A DNA stretch of 64,000 nucleotides from Hamadaea tsunoensis DSM 44101. Its GTDB lineage: Bacteria > Actinomycetota > Actinomycetes > Mycobacteriales > Micromonosporaceae. Shown here in pieces: positions 15,263 through 23,446 of the stretch (its first letter is position 1; every line of letters starts with the position of its first letter). Below the pieces are notes generated by a model. That model ran no database searches and was not told the DNA's origin. It worked only from the letters and a program-made list of their open reading frames with translations. The stretch spans positions 1 to 64,000 of the forward strand of contig NZ_AUAX01000040.1 in assembly GCF_000428945.1 (NCBI RefSeq), read 5' to 3'. The translations under genes and the position numbers were made by a program.

Positions 15263-16551
15263 GCCGTCGCCCCCACTTCGGCCGGCTCGGCGACGGGCGC
15301 GGCGGCCTTCTCCCGTTCCAGCATCCCGTGCACGGGCACGAGCGGCGGCCAGGCGAAGAACGTGCCGATGAGCGTACCGACGACCATGGTGATCCGGGTG
15401 GCGGCGAGGATGCTGACGTCGCGGTTGAACCACGACACCAGGACGCCGCCGACGAACACGCTCAGCGGGATGACGCCCCAGGTGATCGTCCGGAACGCCG
15501 CGTGGGACACCGCCTGGTCCGCGGCGGGCACGCGCGCCTGGCGTACGGCGGCGGTGCTCACGTTGTACCAGACCATGAAGAAGCCGTAGGCGCCCAGCGT
15601 CGCAGCCAGCACCACCGCGCTCGGCAGCCGCGGCGCGAGCAGGATCCCCAGGCCCACGAACGAGTGCAGGAAGATCGACAGCGGCATCATGCGCGCCGCG
15701 GTGATCGCCCGGCTCACCCGCTGCGCCAGGAACGTGCCGGCCACGGCCACCACGGCCGCCGCCGACATCACGACGCCCATCGTGCCCACGCTCAGACCCA
15801 GTCCCCGGTACGCGAGCATCGGCATCACGGTGACGTAGATCGGCCCGCCGACGTTGGCGAGCAGGGTGCCGATCAGAGTGGCCCGCAGGACCGGATCGGA
15901 CCAGTTGAGCACGACGCCGCGTTTGAGCCGGGCCCACATCGAGTGCAGCTTGCCGGCGCCCCCGCCGTAGGGCCGCATGGACCGGATCGTGCCCGCCGAG
16001 AACAGGAAGCTCGCCGCGTCCACGAGGAGGGACGCGACGCCGAGGCCGGCGTACAGGATGCTGCCGACGGCCGGTCCGACGACCTCGGAGGTCGTGCGGC
16101 TGGTCTCCAGGCGCGCGTACGCCTTGACCCGCCCCTCGGGCTCCACGATGGAGGCGATGGTGGCGGTGTAGCCGACGTTGAAGAAGACCGACGTGGCGTT
16201 GACGACGGCGACCACGGCGAACAGCAGCGGCACCGACAGGAACCCCGCCCAGTACGCGACCGGCACCAGGGCGATCGTCAAGCACCGGATGACGTCGCAG
16301 GCGATGAGCGTGCCGCGCAGGTCCCAGCGGTCGACGAGCATCCCGGCGACCAGGCTGAGCAGCGGGATCGCGAGATACTGGGCCATCGCGACGAGGCCGA
16401 CCTGGAACGCGGAGGCGTGCAGCAGCAGGATCATGACGGTCGGTACGACGAAGATGGTGACCTTGTCGCCGACGTTGCTGACCGACTGCCCGGTCCACAG
16501 CAGACCGAACTGCCGGCCCAGGACCGGCGAGCGGAGATTCTCGGTGGTCAT
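15259..16551 (-). CDS. MFS transporter
   Basis: A 430-residue MFS protein with about 12 hydrophobic segments, of the enterobactin-exporter-like (MFS_3) type: LWTGQSVSNVGDKVT in helix 1 and DRWDLRGTLIACD between helices 2 and 3. Its ATG overlaps the ATP-grasp stop and its stop overlaps the SDR start, each by four bases, so the three products are made together. It probably exports the product of the operon. Confidence 0.85.
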   Translation of the reverse strand: MTTENLRSPVLGRQFGLLWTGQSVSNVGDKVTIFVVPTVMILLLHASAFQVGLVAMAQYLAIPLLSLVAGMLVDRWDLRGTLIACDVIRCLTIALVPVAYWAGFLSVPLLFAVVAVVNATSVFFNVGYTATIASIVEPEGRVKAYARLETSRTTSEVVGPAVGSILYAGLGVASLLVDAASFLFSAGTIRSMRPYGGGAGKLHSMWARLKRGVVLNWSDPVLRATLIGTLLANVGGPIYVTVMPMLAYRGLGLSVGTMGVVMSAAAVVAVAGTFLAQRVSRAITAARMMPLSIFLHSFVGLGILLAPRLPSAVVLAATLGAYGFFMVWYNVSTAAVRQARVPAADQAVSHAAFRTITWGVIPLSVFVGGVLVSWFNRDVSILAATRITMVVGTLIGTFFAWPPLVPVHGMLEREKAAAPVAEPAEVGATA

Positions 16552-17531
16552 CGCGTCAGGAACCTCTCGTGTCCCCGCCGGTACGCCTCGAACCGGGCCC
16601 GGATGATGTCGCGCTGGCGCCGGACGGTCTCGGGCGCGGTGTCGGGCGCCTGGATCGTGCCGTCGAACTCGATCTCCGACAGCCAGAAGCGCTCGCCGTC
16701 GTGCAGGAAGTCGACGCACAGGAACGGCACCGGCAGCTTCTTGGCGAAGTACTCGACCGCCGGGGCGAGTTCGTCGGCGAGCGGCACGTAGCGCAGCGAT
16801 CCGCCGGTGCTGTACTGCGTGTAGGGCGCCCCGTCGCCGGGCTGGCGGACGAGGACGCCGAGCGGCTCGCCGTCGACGATGTAGACGCGGTGGTCGGCGG
16901 TCCGGCCGCCGAGGTAGGGCTGGAACACCAGCGCGGTGTCGCCGCCCTGGGCCAGGCTGAGCAGGCCGCGGACGTCGTGGCCGTCGCGGGCGATGTTGAT
17001 GCCGCGGGCCGCGCACCAGGCGGCGGGCTTGGCGATGGCCGGGTAGGTCAGGTGCCGGATCGTCGGCAGGTACTCGTCGTAGACGAGGTCGCGGCCCGAT
17101 CCGATGCGGACGGTCGGCACCGGCGGGATGGGGCAGTCGCGCAGGAACAGGATGGTCGCCAGCTTGTCGTTGCACAGCGTGGCCAGTTCCGGCGGGTGCG
17201 GCAGGTAGAAGCCGGCCTGTTCGAGGACCGAGTACAGGGCCAGCTGGTTGAAGACGTCCGCGGCCTGGTAGGGCAGCGAGTACAGGGAGGTGACGAACAA
17301 CGTGTCGGCCGGGGTGACCGGCTCGCCGTCGATGTAGACCTTGGGCTCGGCGAGGTCGAGCGCGTCGACGGTGACCGCCTCGGGGGCGACCCGCTCCCAG
17401 GTCAGGTCCGCTTCCTTGGCCACCTCCCCGTAGGTGTTCCAGAAGGCCGCGGACCATTTCGCGCTGGTACGCGAGGACTCGCGGTCGGGGAAGAGCCAGA
17501 TCATGCGCCGCAGCGCGCCCGCGTCAGACAT
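16548..17531 (-). CDS. ATP-grasp enzyme, RimK/graspetide-maturase-like
   Basis: A 327-residue ATP-grasp ligase. The N-terminal pre-ATP-grasp part (about 1-110) is followed by the ATP-binding lobes with YPAIAKPAAW (ATP-binding Lys) and the metal site EIEFDGTIQ near residue 285. Such enzymes form amide or ester bonds between a carboxylate and an amine or hydroxyl, on peptides or small molecules. It heads a three-gene operon with an exporter and an SDR, a layout seen in small natural-product clusters. No convincing precursor peptide is adjacent. The ATG at 17531 follows GGGAGTGGTGAGG. Confidence 0.75.
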   Translation of the reverse strand: MSDAGALRRMIWLFPDRESSRTSAKWSAAFWNTYGEVAKEADLTWERVAPEAVTVDALDLAEPKVYIDGEPVTPADTLFVTSLYSLPYQAADVFNQLALYSVLEQAGFYLPHPPELATLCNDKLATILFLRDCPIPPVPTVRIGSGRDLVYDEYLPTIRHLTYPAIAKPAAWCAARGINIARDGHDVRGLLSLAQGGDTALVFQPYLGGRTADHRVYIVDGEPLGVLVRQPGDGAPYTQYSTGGSLRYVPLADELAPAVEYFAKKLPVPFLCVDFLHDGERFWLSEIEFDGTIQAPDTAPETVRRQRDIIRARFEAYRRGHERFLTR

Positions 17532-17819
17532 CGCCTCACCACTCCCGGTCGGCCGCCGTCGCGTTGTTCGCGGCGGGGTGCGCCGAGCATGGCGAGGAGC
17601 GCTACGAATTCACTGCGAATCCGCTCCATGAGGCGGCGAAAACCGGTGGATCCGGGCCGGGGTACGCGGTTACGGTGCTGCTGGACCTGTCGCCGAGCCG
17701 AGGACGTTCCGTTGTACACCCTGTGAGACCGCCCCACTGCTGATCTGGTCGCGCGTCGCGCCTTCCTGCGCCGCGCATCTTTTTGCTGCGGACTTTCTCA
17801 CTGAAACCGGTGTATCTCT

Positions 17820-18368
17820 ATGTCCACCTCATGGGTGGTTGTTCCCACCTGCCTGCCCCTCGTCCGTCGCCGCTGCCACACCTGCGGGTCGGAGTTCTTC
17901 CGGCCGAGCGGCAAATTCCGCGTCAACGCCAACCACAAGCTCCTCGACGCCTGGCTTCTCGTGCTCTGCAACGGGTGCGGCGAGACCGCCAAGCTCACGC
18001 TCCTGGAGCGCACGAACGTCCGCGACATCCCGTCCACGCTGCTGGACCGGTTGCACGGCAACGATTCCGATCTGACGGCCGAACTGCTCCAGGATCCGCT
18101 CGTGCAGCGGCGCAGCCGGGTGACCCTCGACTGGGGCGACGCCTGGCGGCTGGACACCGGCGGCTGGGACCATCTGGACCGCGAGGTGATCGACGTGTCG
18201 GTCCGCTTCGCGGCGCGCATCCCCATCCGGCCGGCCCGGCTGATCGCCGAGGGCTGCGGCCTGTCGCGGGCCGGGGTCGAGCGGCTGATCACGGAGGGGA
18301 AGGTCGTCTCGATGGTCCGGCTGGGCAGCCCGCTGTCCGGGGACTTCACCTTCACGCTCAAGCGCTGA
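17820..18368 (+). CDS. DUF1062 protein
   Basis: A 182-residue protein of the DUF1062 family. Two CxxC pairs (Cys19/Cys22 and Cys50/Cys53) probably bind zinc in an N-terminal ribbon. The C-terminal half has an S4-like segment (ARLIAEGCGLSRAGVERLI) that could touch RNA. Function is unknown. It ends 11 bases inside the convergent DeoR-family gene. The interval 17532-17819 upstream holds no gene that I can support. Confidence 0.75.
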   Translation: MSTSWVVVPTCLPLVRRRCHTCGSEFFRPSGKFRVNANHKLLDAWLLVLCNGCGETAKLTLLERTNVRDIPSTLLDRLHGNDSDLTAELLQDPLVQRRSRVTLDWGDAWRLDTGGWDHLDREVIDVSVRFAARIPIRPARLIAEGCGLSRAGVERLITEGKVVSMVRLGSPLSGDFTFTLKR

Positions 18369-19137
18369 GCACCCCCGGCGAGCCCGGGCCCGCGGCGAGG
18401 ACCGTCGTGGCCCGGGCGAGCCGGCGCAGGAGTTCGTCGTCCGGCGCGTCGGTGATGATCCCGGCCACCGCCTCCACCCCGAGTACGCCGAACCGCGAGG
18501 CGGTGCCGATCTTCTCGGCGCTCGCCAGCACGTAGGTCTCGGCGGCCCGCTGCGCCAGCGCCCGCTTCATGGCCGCCTCGTCGGCGTCGCCCGTGGTCAG
18601 CCCGGCGTCCGGGTGTACGCCGGTGACGCCCAGGAAGAACATGTCCGCGCGTACGCCCTGGGCGGCCTCGACGGCAGCGGCGCCGCAGGTGACCACCGAG
18701 TGTTTGAAGAGGCGGCCGCCGAGCAGGTAGATCTCGACCGCCGGGTGCTCGGCGAGGGCGGCGGCGACGGTGGGGCTGTGGGTGACGATGGTCGCGCGCA
18801 GCGCGGGCGGGAGCGCCCGGGCCACCTCCAGGGCGGTCGTACCGCCGTCGAGCAGGACGGTGTGCTCGTCGGAGATCATCGCCGCCGCCGTACGCGCGAC
18901 CAGCTTCTTGCCGTCGGTCTGGATGGACTGGCGGGTCTGGTAGTCGGCAATCGCGGGCGACGACGGCAGGGCGCCCCCGTAGACGCGCTGGCACAGGCCG
19001 GCGGCGGCGAGGTCGCGCAGATCGCGGCGGATGGTGTCCTCGGGGGTCCCGAGTTCCCGGGCGACGTCGGCGGTGACCACCCGCCGGTCGGTGGCCAGGC
19101 GGGCGAGCAGGAATTCACGGCGCTGCGCGGCGAGCAT
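18358..19137 (-). CDS. DeoR/GlpR family regulator
   Basis: A 259-residue repressor. The N-terminal DeoR helix-turn-helix (RREFLLARLATDRRVVTADVA, given here only by its edges 5-25, then EDTIRRDLRDLAAAG) is followed by a sugar-phosphate sensor of the phosphosugar isomerase fold (DGGTTALEVARALP, TGVHPDAGLTT). Such proteins respond to phosphorylated sugars. No sugar operon is adjacent; the divergent gene at 19201 is the nearest candidate target. The ATG at 19137 has AGGAG eight bases upstream. Confidence 0.88.
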   Translation of the reverse strand: MLAAQRREFLLARLATDRRVVTADVARELGTPEDTIRRDLRDLAAAGLCQRVYGGALPSSPAIADYQTRQSIQTDGKKLVARTAAAMISDEHTVLLDGGTTALEVARALPPALRATIVTHSPTVAAALAEHPAVEIYLLGGRLFKHSVVTCGAAAVEAAQGVRADMFFLGVTGVHPDAGLTTGDADEAAMKRALAQRAAETYVLASAEKIGTASRFGVLGVEAVAGIITDAPDDELLRRLARATTVLAAGPGSPGVLSA

Positions 19138-19200
19138 GCACGATCTCCTATTGCGTGATTCTCCATGTTTTTCCTTGATGCTGCCGAGTCTAGCGCTAAC

Positions 19201-19602
19201 ATGGGGCACATGACTGCACGGAAACCCATGTTGATCCTCATTGCCGGGCCTTACCGGTCCGGAACCGGCGACAACCCGCAAGCACTGGCCGCCAATCTCG
19301 CCCGCCTGGAGGCGGCCGCGTGGCCGATCTTCCAGGCCGGGCACGTGCCGATGATCGGCGAGTGGGTGGCCCTTCCGGTCCTGCGCGGCGGCGGCGCCGA
19401 CTCGATCGCCCACCCGCTCGCCGCCGAGGTCCTCTATCCCACGGCGGAGCGGCTGCTGCAGCACTGCGACGCCGTCCTGCGCCTGCCGGGGGAGTCGAAG
19501 GGGGCCGACCAGGACGTGGCGATCGCCACGCAGCGGGGACTGCCGGTCTACTACTCGATCGACGAGATCCCGGCCCTCGGTCAGCTGCCCGCGACGGTCT
19601 GA
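19201..19602 (+). CDS. DUF4406 / nucleoside deoxyribosyltransferase-like protein
   Basis: A 133-residue Rossmann-like protein. ILIAGPYRSGT near the N-terminus, the central HVPMIGEW and the CDAVLRLPGESKGADQD segment fit DUF4406 and nucleoside 2-deoxyribosyltransferase-like folds. It probably acts on a nucleoside or nucleotide in the cytoplasm. Starts at ATG 19201 or ATG 19210; TAGCGCTAAC just upstream suggests a near-leaderless message. It diverges from the DeoR gene by 63 bases. Its end overlaps the convergent lipoprotein gene by 22 bases. Confidence 0.7.
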   Translation: MGHMTARKPMLILIAGPYRSGTGDNPQALAANLARLEAAAWPIFQAGHVPMIGEWVALPVLRGGGADSIAHPLAAEVLYPTAERLLQHCDAVLRLPGESKGADQDVAIATQRGLPVYYSIDEIPALGQLPATV

Positions 19603-20111
19603 TATTCGAGGTCCATCGTGTCGGTGCGGCCGGACCAGGCGAGGGTCAGCCGCCAGCAGCCGGCCTTCGGCAGGTCCACGATGGACGGACCCGGGCCGCC
19701 GGCGACCGTCTGGCGGACCGGGTCGCCGGTGCCGTCCAGCCGTGCGGTGATCACCAGGTCGGGGTCGCTGCCCGGTGTGCCGGACCCGTCCGGCGCCGAC
19801 ACCCAGAGGATCTTGTTGGTCCGGCCGTCCGCGGTGGTCGGCGGCTGGTGCAGCGGATAGCCGAACATCACCGCCACGATGCTCCCGGCCGCGCCGAGCG
19901 TGTGCGGCATGCTCGTGTCGCCGCTGAACCCGCCGCGCGCCCAGACCGGCAGCTCATCGGTACGCACATCGGGGCGACACGGCCCGGCGGCGGTGGGAGC
20001 GGCGGCGGTCGTGGGGGCGGCGGTGGGCGTCGGGGCGGCCGTGCAGGCGGTGGTCGTGAGGACGGCCGAAGCCAGGGCGGCGGTCACGGCGGCGGCGAAG
20101 ATCTTGTTCAT
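19581..20111 (-). CDS. Lipoprotein of unknown function
   Basis: A 176-residue exported lipoprotein. The signal MNKIFAAAVTAALASAVLTT leads to a lipobox TTAC, placing the lipidated Cys at residue 23, followed by a Thr/Ala/Pro linker. The mature domain has two further Cys residues (in GPCRPD and AGCWRL) that may pair, and a beta-rich pattern. I do not recognise the fold. Its 5' side faces the four-copy 16-bp repeat shared with the divergent DUF72 gene. Confidence 0.75.
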   Translation of the reverse strand: MNKIFAAAVTAALASAVLTTTACTAAPTPTAAPTTAAAPTAAGPCRPDVRTDELPVWARGGFSGDTSMPHTLGAAGSIVAVMFGYPLHQPPTTADGRTNKILWVSAPDGSGTPGSDPDLVITARLDGTGDPVRQTVAGGPGPSIVDLPKAGCWRLTLAWSGRTDTMDLEYQTVAGS

Positions 20112-20145
20112 GACCTGACGATGCGCCCCGGGCCGGAAAGGTTCC

Positions 20146-20209
20146 ATCCCTCGCGTACCGGATCCCTCGCGTAATGGATCCCTCGCGTACTGGATCCCTC
20201 GCGTACTGG
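20146..20209. repeat. Four tandem 16-bp units
   Basis: Four contiguous units of ATCCCTCGCGTACTGG: 20146-20161 (ending ACCGG), 20162-20177 (ending AATGG), 20178-20193 and 20194-20209 (exact). They fill the space between divergent genes, ending 13 bases before the DUF72 start. Confidence 0.9.
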
Positions 20210-20222
20210 ATATGGTGAGCCG

Positions 20223-21083
20223 ATGTCCCCGCCCCGTCTGGCCGTCGGCTGCGCCATGTGGCAGCACAAACCGTGGCAGGGCCGGTTCGTCCGGCACCCG
20301 CTCCCGGCGGCCGAGCGCCTGCGGGCGTACGCGGGCTGGTGCGACGCGGTCGAGGGGAACACGACGTTCTACGCGACCCCCGCCCGGGCCTCGGTCGAGT
20401 CGTGGGCCGCGCAGACCGGGCCGGACTTCCGCTTCGTGCTGAAGCTGCCGAAGCCGGTCACGCACGAGCACCGGCTGACCGGCGGCGAGCCGGAACTGCG
20501 TGCCTTCCTGGACGCGATCGAGCCGTTGGGGACGCGTACGCACGCGCTGTGGGTGCAGTTGCCGGGCTCGTTCGGGCCGGGCGACGTGCCCGCGCTGGCC
20601 GCATTCCTGCGCCGTCTGCCGGCCGCCCACCGGTACGCCGTCGAGGTACGCCACCGCGCCTTCTTCGAGGACGCGGCGGTGACCCGGGACCTGGAGGCCG
20701 TGCTGGCGGCGGCCGACGCCGAGTGGCTGCCCTTCGACACGGTGGCCCTGTTCGCGAAGCCGCCGACCAGCGACGCCGAGCGCGAGGCGTGGACGAAGAA
20801 GCCGCGGATGCCCCGCCGGGACCGCGCGCTCACCGCCCGGCCGATCGTCCGCTACATCGGCCGGGACTCGGTCGCCGAGACGGTCGAGGGCTGGCAGCCG
20901 TGGGTCGCCAGCGTCGCCGGGTGGCTGGCCGAGGGCCGCGAACCGACCGTCTTCATCCACACTCCCGACAACGCCGACGCGCCCGAACTGGCCCGCCGCT
21001 TCCACGCCGAGGTACGCGAGCGCGTACCGGGGCTGGCGGCGCTGCCGGAACCGGAGCCGGTGGAGCCCGACACCCTCTTCTAG
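20223..21083 (+). CDS. DUF72 (YecE-like) protein
   Basis: A 286-residue TIM-barrel-type protein of the DUF72/YecE family. Landmarks are VGCAMW at the first strand, VEGNTTFYATP, FRFVLKLPKPVTHE and VEVRHRAFF. The biochemical role of the family is not established. The ATG at 20223 lies 13 bases after the four-unit tandem repeat. The last four bases overlap the end of the convergent methyltransferase gene. Confidence 0.85.
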   Translation: MSPPRLAVGCAMWQHKPWQGRFVRHPLPAAERLRAYAGWCDAVEGNTTFYATPARASVESWAAQTGPDFRFVLKLPKPVTHEHRLTGGEPELRAFLDAIEPLGTRTHALWVQLPGSFGPGDVPALAAFLRRLPAAHRYAVEVRHRAFFEDAAVTRDLEAVLAAADAEWLPFDTVALFAKPPTSDAEREAWTKKPRMPRRDRALTARPIVRYIGRDSVAETVEGWQPWVASVAGWLAEGREPTVFIHTPDNADAPELARRFHAEVRERVPGLAALPEPEPVEPDTLF

Positions 21084-21871
21084 ATCCTGAGGGCGGTCAG
21101 GACGACCGTGGTGATCGGCATGACGAAGGAGCCGCCCACCGCGTCGACGGCTTCGCCCAGTCCGGCGAGCAGCGCGGCCGACTGGTCCGGCGGGATGAGG
21201 TTGTGCCCGCCGTGGGTCGGCACCACGTCCAGCCACTCGTCGCGGGTGAACGTCTGCTCCCAGTCGAACGACCACCGCTGCGGTACGCCGAATCCGCCCG
21301 CCTCGGCGAGGCCGCTGGTCGCGGTGTCCATCATGGGCGCGTAGGGGTCGGCCGCGCGTACGGGATAGGGATCGAAGGGGAGATCGGGCAGGACCCGGCG
21401 GTAGACGGCGGCGAAGGACCGGGCGAGCGGCTCGGGGGTGAGCAAGGCGTTCCAGAAGAGGGCGAGCCGGCCGGCGGGCCGCAGCACCTCGGCGGCCCGG
21501 GCGGCGCCGGCCACCGGGTCGATCCAGTGCCAGGTCTGCCCGGCGACGACGGCGTCGAAGGTACGCCCCGCGGCGTCCCAGTCCTCGAACCTGGCGACGT
21601 CGACGGTGAAGCCGTCGCGGCGGGCGAGGGCGGCCATCCGCTCGTCGACCTCGACGCCGTGCACGGTGCGGCCGGCGGCGCGGAACCGGCGGGCGGCGAT
21701 GCCGGTGCCGATCCCGACGTCGAGGAAGTCCGGGCCGGGCGCGGCGGCGACCACCGCGTCGACCATCGCGGCCGGATAGCTCGGGCGGGTGCGGTCGTAG
21801 CGCTCCGCGTCGGTGCCGAAGCCCTCGGCGATCCGGCGGGCCCGGTGCGGTTCGGAAGGAGTAGTGGGCAT
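21080..21871 (-). CDS. Class I SAM-dependent methyltransferase
   Basis: A 263-residue methyltransferase. Motif I is DVGIGTG at about 50-56, followed by VHGVEVDERM (acidic ribose-binding residue) and VVAGQTWHWIDP (motif IV region). The substrate is unknown; the pattern fits the UbiE/Trm9-like superfamily. Its ATG (21869-21871) sits inside the first palindromic operator, so the divergent TetR regulator should block its initiation directly. Confidence 0.82.
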   Translation of the reverse strand: MPTTPSEPHRARRIAEGFGTDAERYDRTRPSYPAAMVDAVVAAAPGPDFLDVGIGTGIAARRFRAAGRTVHGVEVDERMAALARRDGFTVDVARFEDWDAAGRTFDAVVAGQTWHWIDPVAGAARAAEVLRPAGRLALFWNALLTPEPLARSFAAVYRRVLPDLPFDPYPVRAADPYAPMMDTATSGLAEAGGFGVPQRWSFDWEQTFTRDEWLDVVPTHGGHNLIPPDQSAALLAGLGEAVDAVGGSFVMPITTVVLTALRI

Positions 21872-21901
21872 GCGCCCACTCTAAGTGGGCATGTGCCCAC
21901 T
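21863..21901. promoter_or_regulatory. Twin palindromic TetR operators
   Basis: Two near-identical 18-bp palindromes, AGTGGGCATGCGCCCACT (21863-21880) and AGTGGGCATGTGCCCACT (21884-21901), are 21 bp apart centre to centre, about two helical turns. The first contains the methyltransferase start codon; the second ends 22 bases before the tetR start. Confidence 0.88.
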
Positions 21902-21923
21902 CGGCAACCGGTACCCTGATCAC

Positions 21924-22499
21924 GTGCCGACTGGAGTGGCCATCCGCGACCCGCGCGAGCAGCTGTTCGACGCCGCCGAACGGATCCTGCTGCGGGCCGG
22001 CCCGAACGCGCTCACCAGCCGCGCGGTCACCGCCGAGGCGGGCGTGGCCAAAGGCGTACTGCACAAGCATTTCGCGGACTTCGACGCCTTCCTGGCCGAC
22101 CTCGTGCACAGCCGGATGGCGCGGCTGGAGATCCAGGACGCCCTGCTGCGGGGCTCCGCCGGCACGGCGACCGTCGTCGGCAACGTGGCGGACGCGCTCG
22201 CGGTCTACTTCGAGCCGGTCGCCGTGGCGATCGTCGGGCTGGTCATCGCGCGCGACGAGCTGCGGTCGCGGCTGCGGGAGACGACACCGGTCGGCGTACC
22301 GCTGATGACCGAGGCGGCCCAGTCGATCGCGGGCTACCTGTCGGACGAGCAGCGGCTCGGGCGGCTCGACCGGAAGGTGGACGCCGACGCGGTGGCCCGG
22401 ATGATCATCGGCTCGGCGCACCTGATGTACGCCGACCGCCACGCGCCGCCGCCGACCCCGGCGGACCTCCGCCACGTCGTCGCGCTGGCCCTCCCGTAA
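21924..22499 (+). CDS. TetR family regulator
   Basis: A 191-residue TetR regulator with the helix-turn-helix at about 10-57 (LFDAAERILLRAGPNALTSR, then KGVLHKHFADFDAFL). It diverges from the methyltransferase gene and is the obvious ligand-responsive repressor acting on the twin palindromes. The start GTG 21924 is chosen because it lies just before the conserved domain and beyond the operators. It is followed by a cruciform repeat. Confidence 0.85.
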   Translation: MPTGVAIRDPREQLFDAAERILLRAGPNALTSRAVTAEAGVAKGVLHKHFADFDAFLADLVHSRMARLEIQDALLRGSAGTATVVGNVADALAVYFEPVAVAIVGLVIARDELRSRLRETTPVGVPLMTEAAQSIAGYLSDEQRLGRLDRKVDADAVARMIIGSAHLMYADRHAPPPTPADLRHVVALALP

Positions 22500-22522
22500 C
22501 CCGTCCCGCCCTCCTCCTCTGG

Positions 22523-22611
22523 CCCCCAAGATCCCGCTTGGATCAGGGAAAACACCCGAATCTTGGGCCATGATTCGGGTGACATCCGTGATCCAAGCGG
22601 GATCTTGGGGG
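22523..22611. repeat. Dispersed palindromic repeat, copy 1
   Basis: Outer arms of 23 bp (22523-22545 and 22589-22611) are perfect reverse complements, and inner arms CACCCGAATC (22553-22562) and GATTCGGGTG (22572-22581) pair inside. Two partial extra units with GGATCTTGG follow up to about 22655. It lies between two same-strand genes. Confidence 0.9.
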
Positions 22612-22714
22612 CATCCGAGCAGGATCTTGGGGGCATTCAGGCGGGATCTTGGCGAGGCTGAGGAACTTCTTCCGGCGCGGCGGCGACCCTCTGCCGGAAG
22701 AGTCGCCCGATGAG

Positions 22715-23446
22715 ATGAGAATCCGCATGACGCGCACAGTGGTACGCCGCCTCGCAACCGTCGCCGCCGGTGCGGCCGCCGCGATCGCCCTGGTCGCCGG
22801 TCCCGCCGCCGCCCACGTCACCGTCAATCCGAGCACCGCCACGCAGGGCGGGTACGCGAAGCTGACGTTCCGCGTACCGAACGAGACGACGACGGCGGAC
22901 ACGACGAAGGTGGAGGTGGTGGTCCCCACCGATCACCCGATCCCGTCGATCTCGTTGCGGCCGGTGCCGGGCTGGACGGCCGCGGTCGAGCGGTCGAAGC
23001 TGGCCACGCCGCTGAAGGACGACGACGGCAACGAGGTCACCGACGCCATCTCGAAGATCACGTGGACGGCCGCGGCCGACGCGGTGATCAAGCCGGGGCA
23101 GTTCCAGGAGTTCGACGTCTCGGCCGGGCCGCTGCCGCAGGTCGACCAGATCGTGTTCAAGGCGCTGCAGACCTACTCGGACGGCAACGTCGTGCGCTGG
23201 ATCGAGGAGCCGAAGGCCGGCGAGGAGGCCGAGCACCCGGCGCCGGTGCTGAAGCTGACCCCGAAGGGGTCCACCAACACCGGCGCGGCCACGACCACCG
23301 CGGCCGGGGCCACCGTCACGGCGTCGGCCGACGACAAGGACAACGGCAGCCCGTGGCCGCTCGTCATCAGCATCGTCTCGCTGGTCGTCGCGCTCGCCGC
23401 GGTCGGTCTCGCCCTGCGCCGCCGGCCGTCCGGGTCACAGGCCTAG
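22715..23446 (+). CDS. ycnI: YcnI-type copper-binding exported protein
   Basis: A 243-residue YcnI (DUF1775) protein. The signal peptide ends at about GPAAA, so the mature chain begins HVTVNPSTAT with an N-terminal His, which in characterised YcnI proteins helps bind Cu(II). The extracellular beta-sandwich is followed by a Thr/Ala linker and one C-terminal membrane helix (about 217-236) ending in Arg residues, as in the family. It likely handles copper outside the membrane. Unlike many relatives, no CopC/CopD-type genes are adjacent. ATG 22715 or 22727 could start it. It overlaps the convergent LuxR gene by 12 bases. Confidence 0.85.
   Translation: MRIRMTRTVVRRLATVAAGAAAAIALVAGPAAAHVTVNPSTATQGGYAKLTFRVPNETTTADTTKVEVVVPTDHPIPSISLRPVPGWTAAVERSKLATPLKDDDGNEVTDAISKITWTAAADAVIKPGQFQEFDVSAGPLPQVDQIVFKALQTYSDGNVVRWIEEPKAGEEAEHPAPVLKLTPKGSTNTGAATTTAAGATVTASADDKDNGSPWPLVISIVSLVVALAAVGLALRRRPSGSQA

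Noticed and set aside
17501-17629. 42-codon minus-strand frame just before the ATP-grasp gene as a peptide precursor
   Set aside because: It overlaps the ATP-grasp start by 31 bases, has only a poor ribosome site and lacks the Thr/Ser-Glu/Asp core pattern of graspetide precursors.
20146-20209. Tandem repeat considered as a CRISPR array
   Set aside because: The 16-bp units are contiguous with no spacers and no cas genes are near.
20258-21919. 553-codon plus-strand frame across the DUF72 and methyltransferase genes
   Set aside because: It overlaps two recognisable genes, one on each strand, and its translation has no domain-like pattern.
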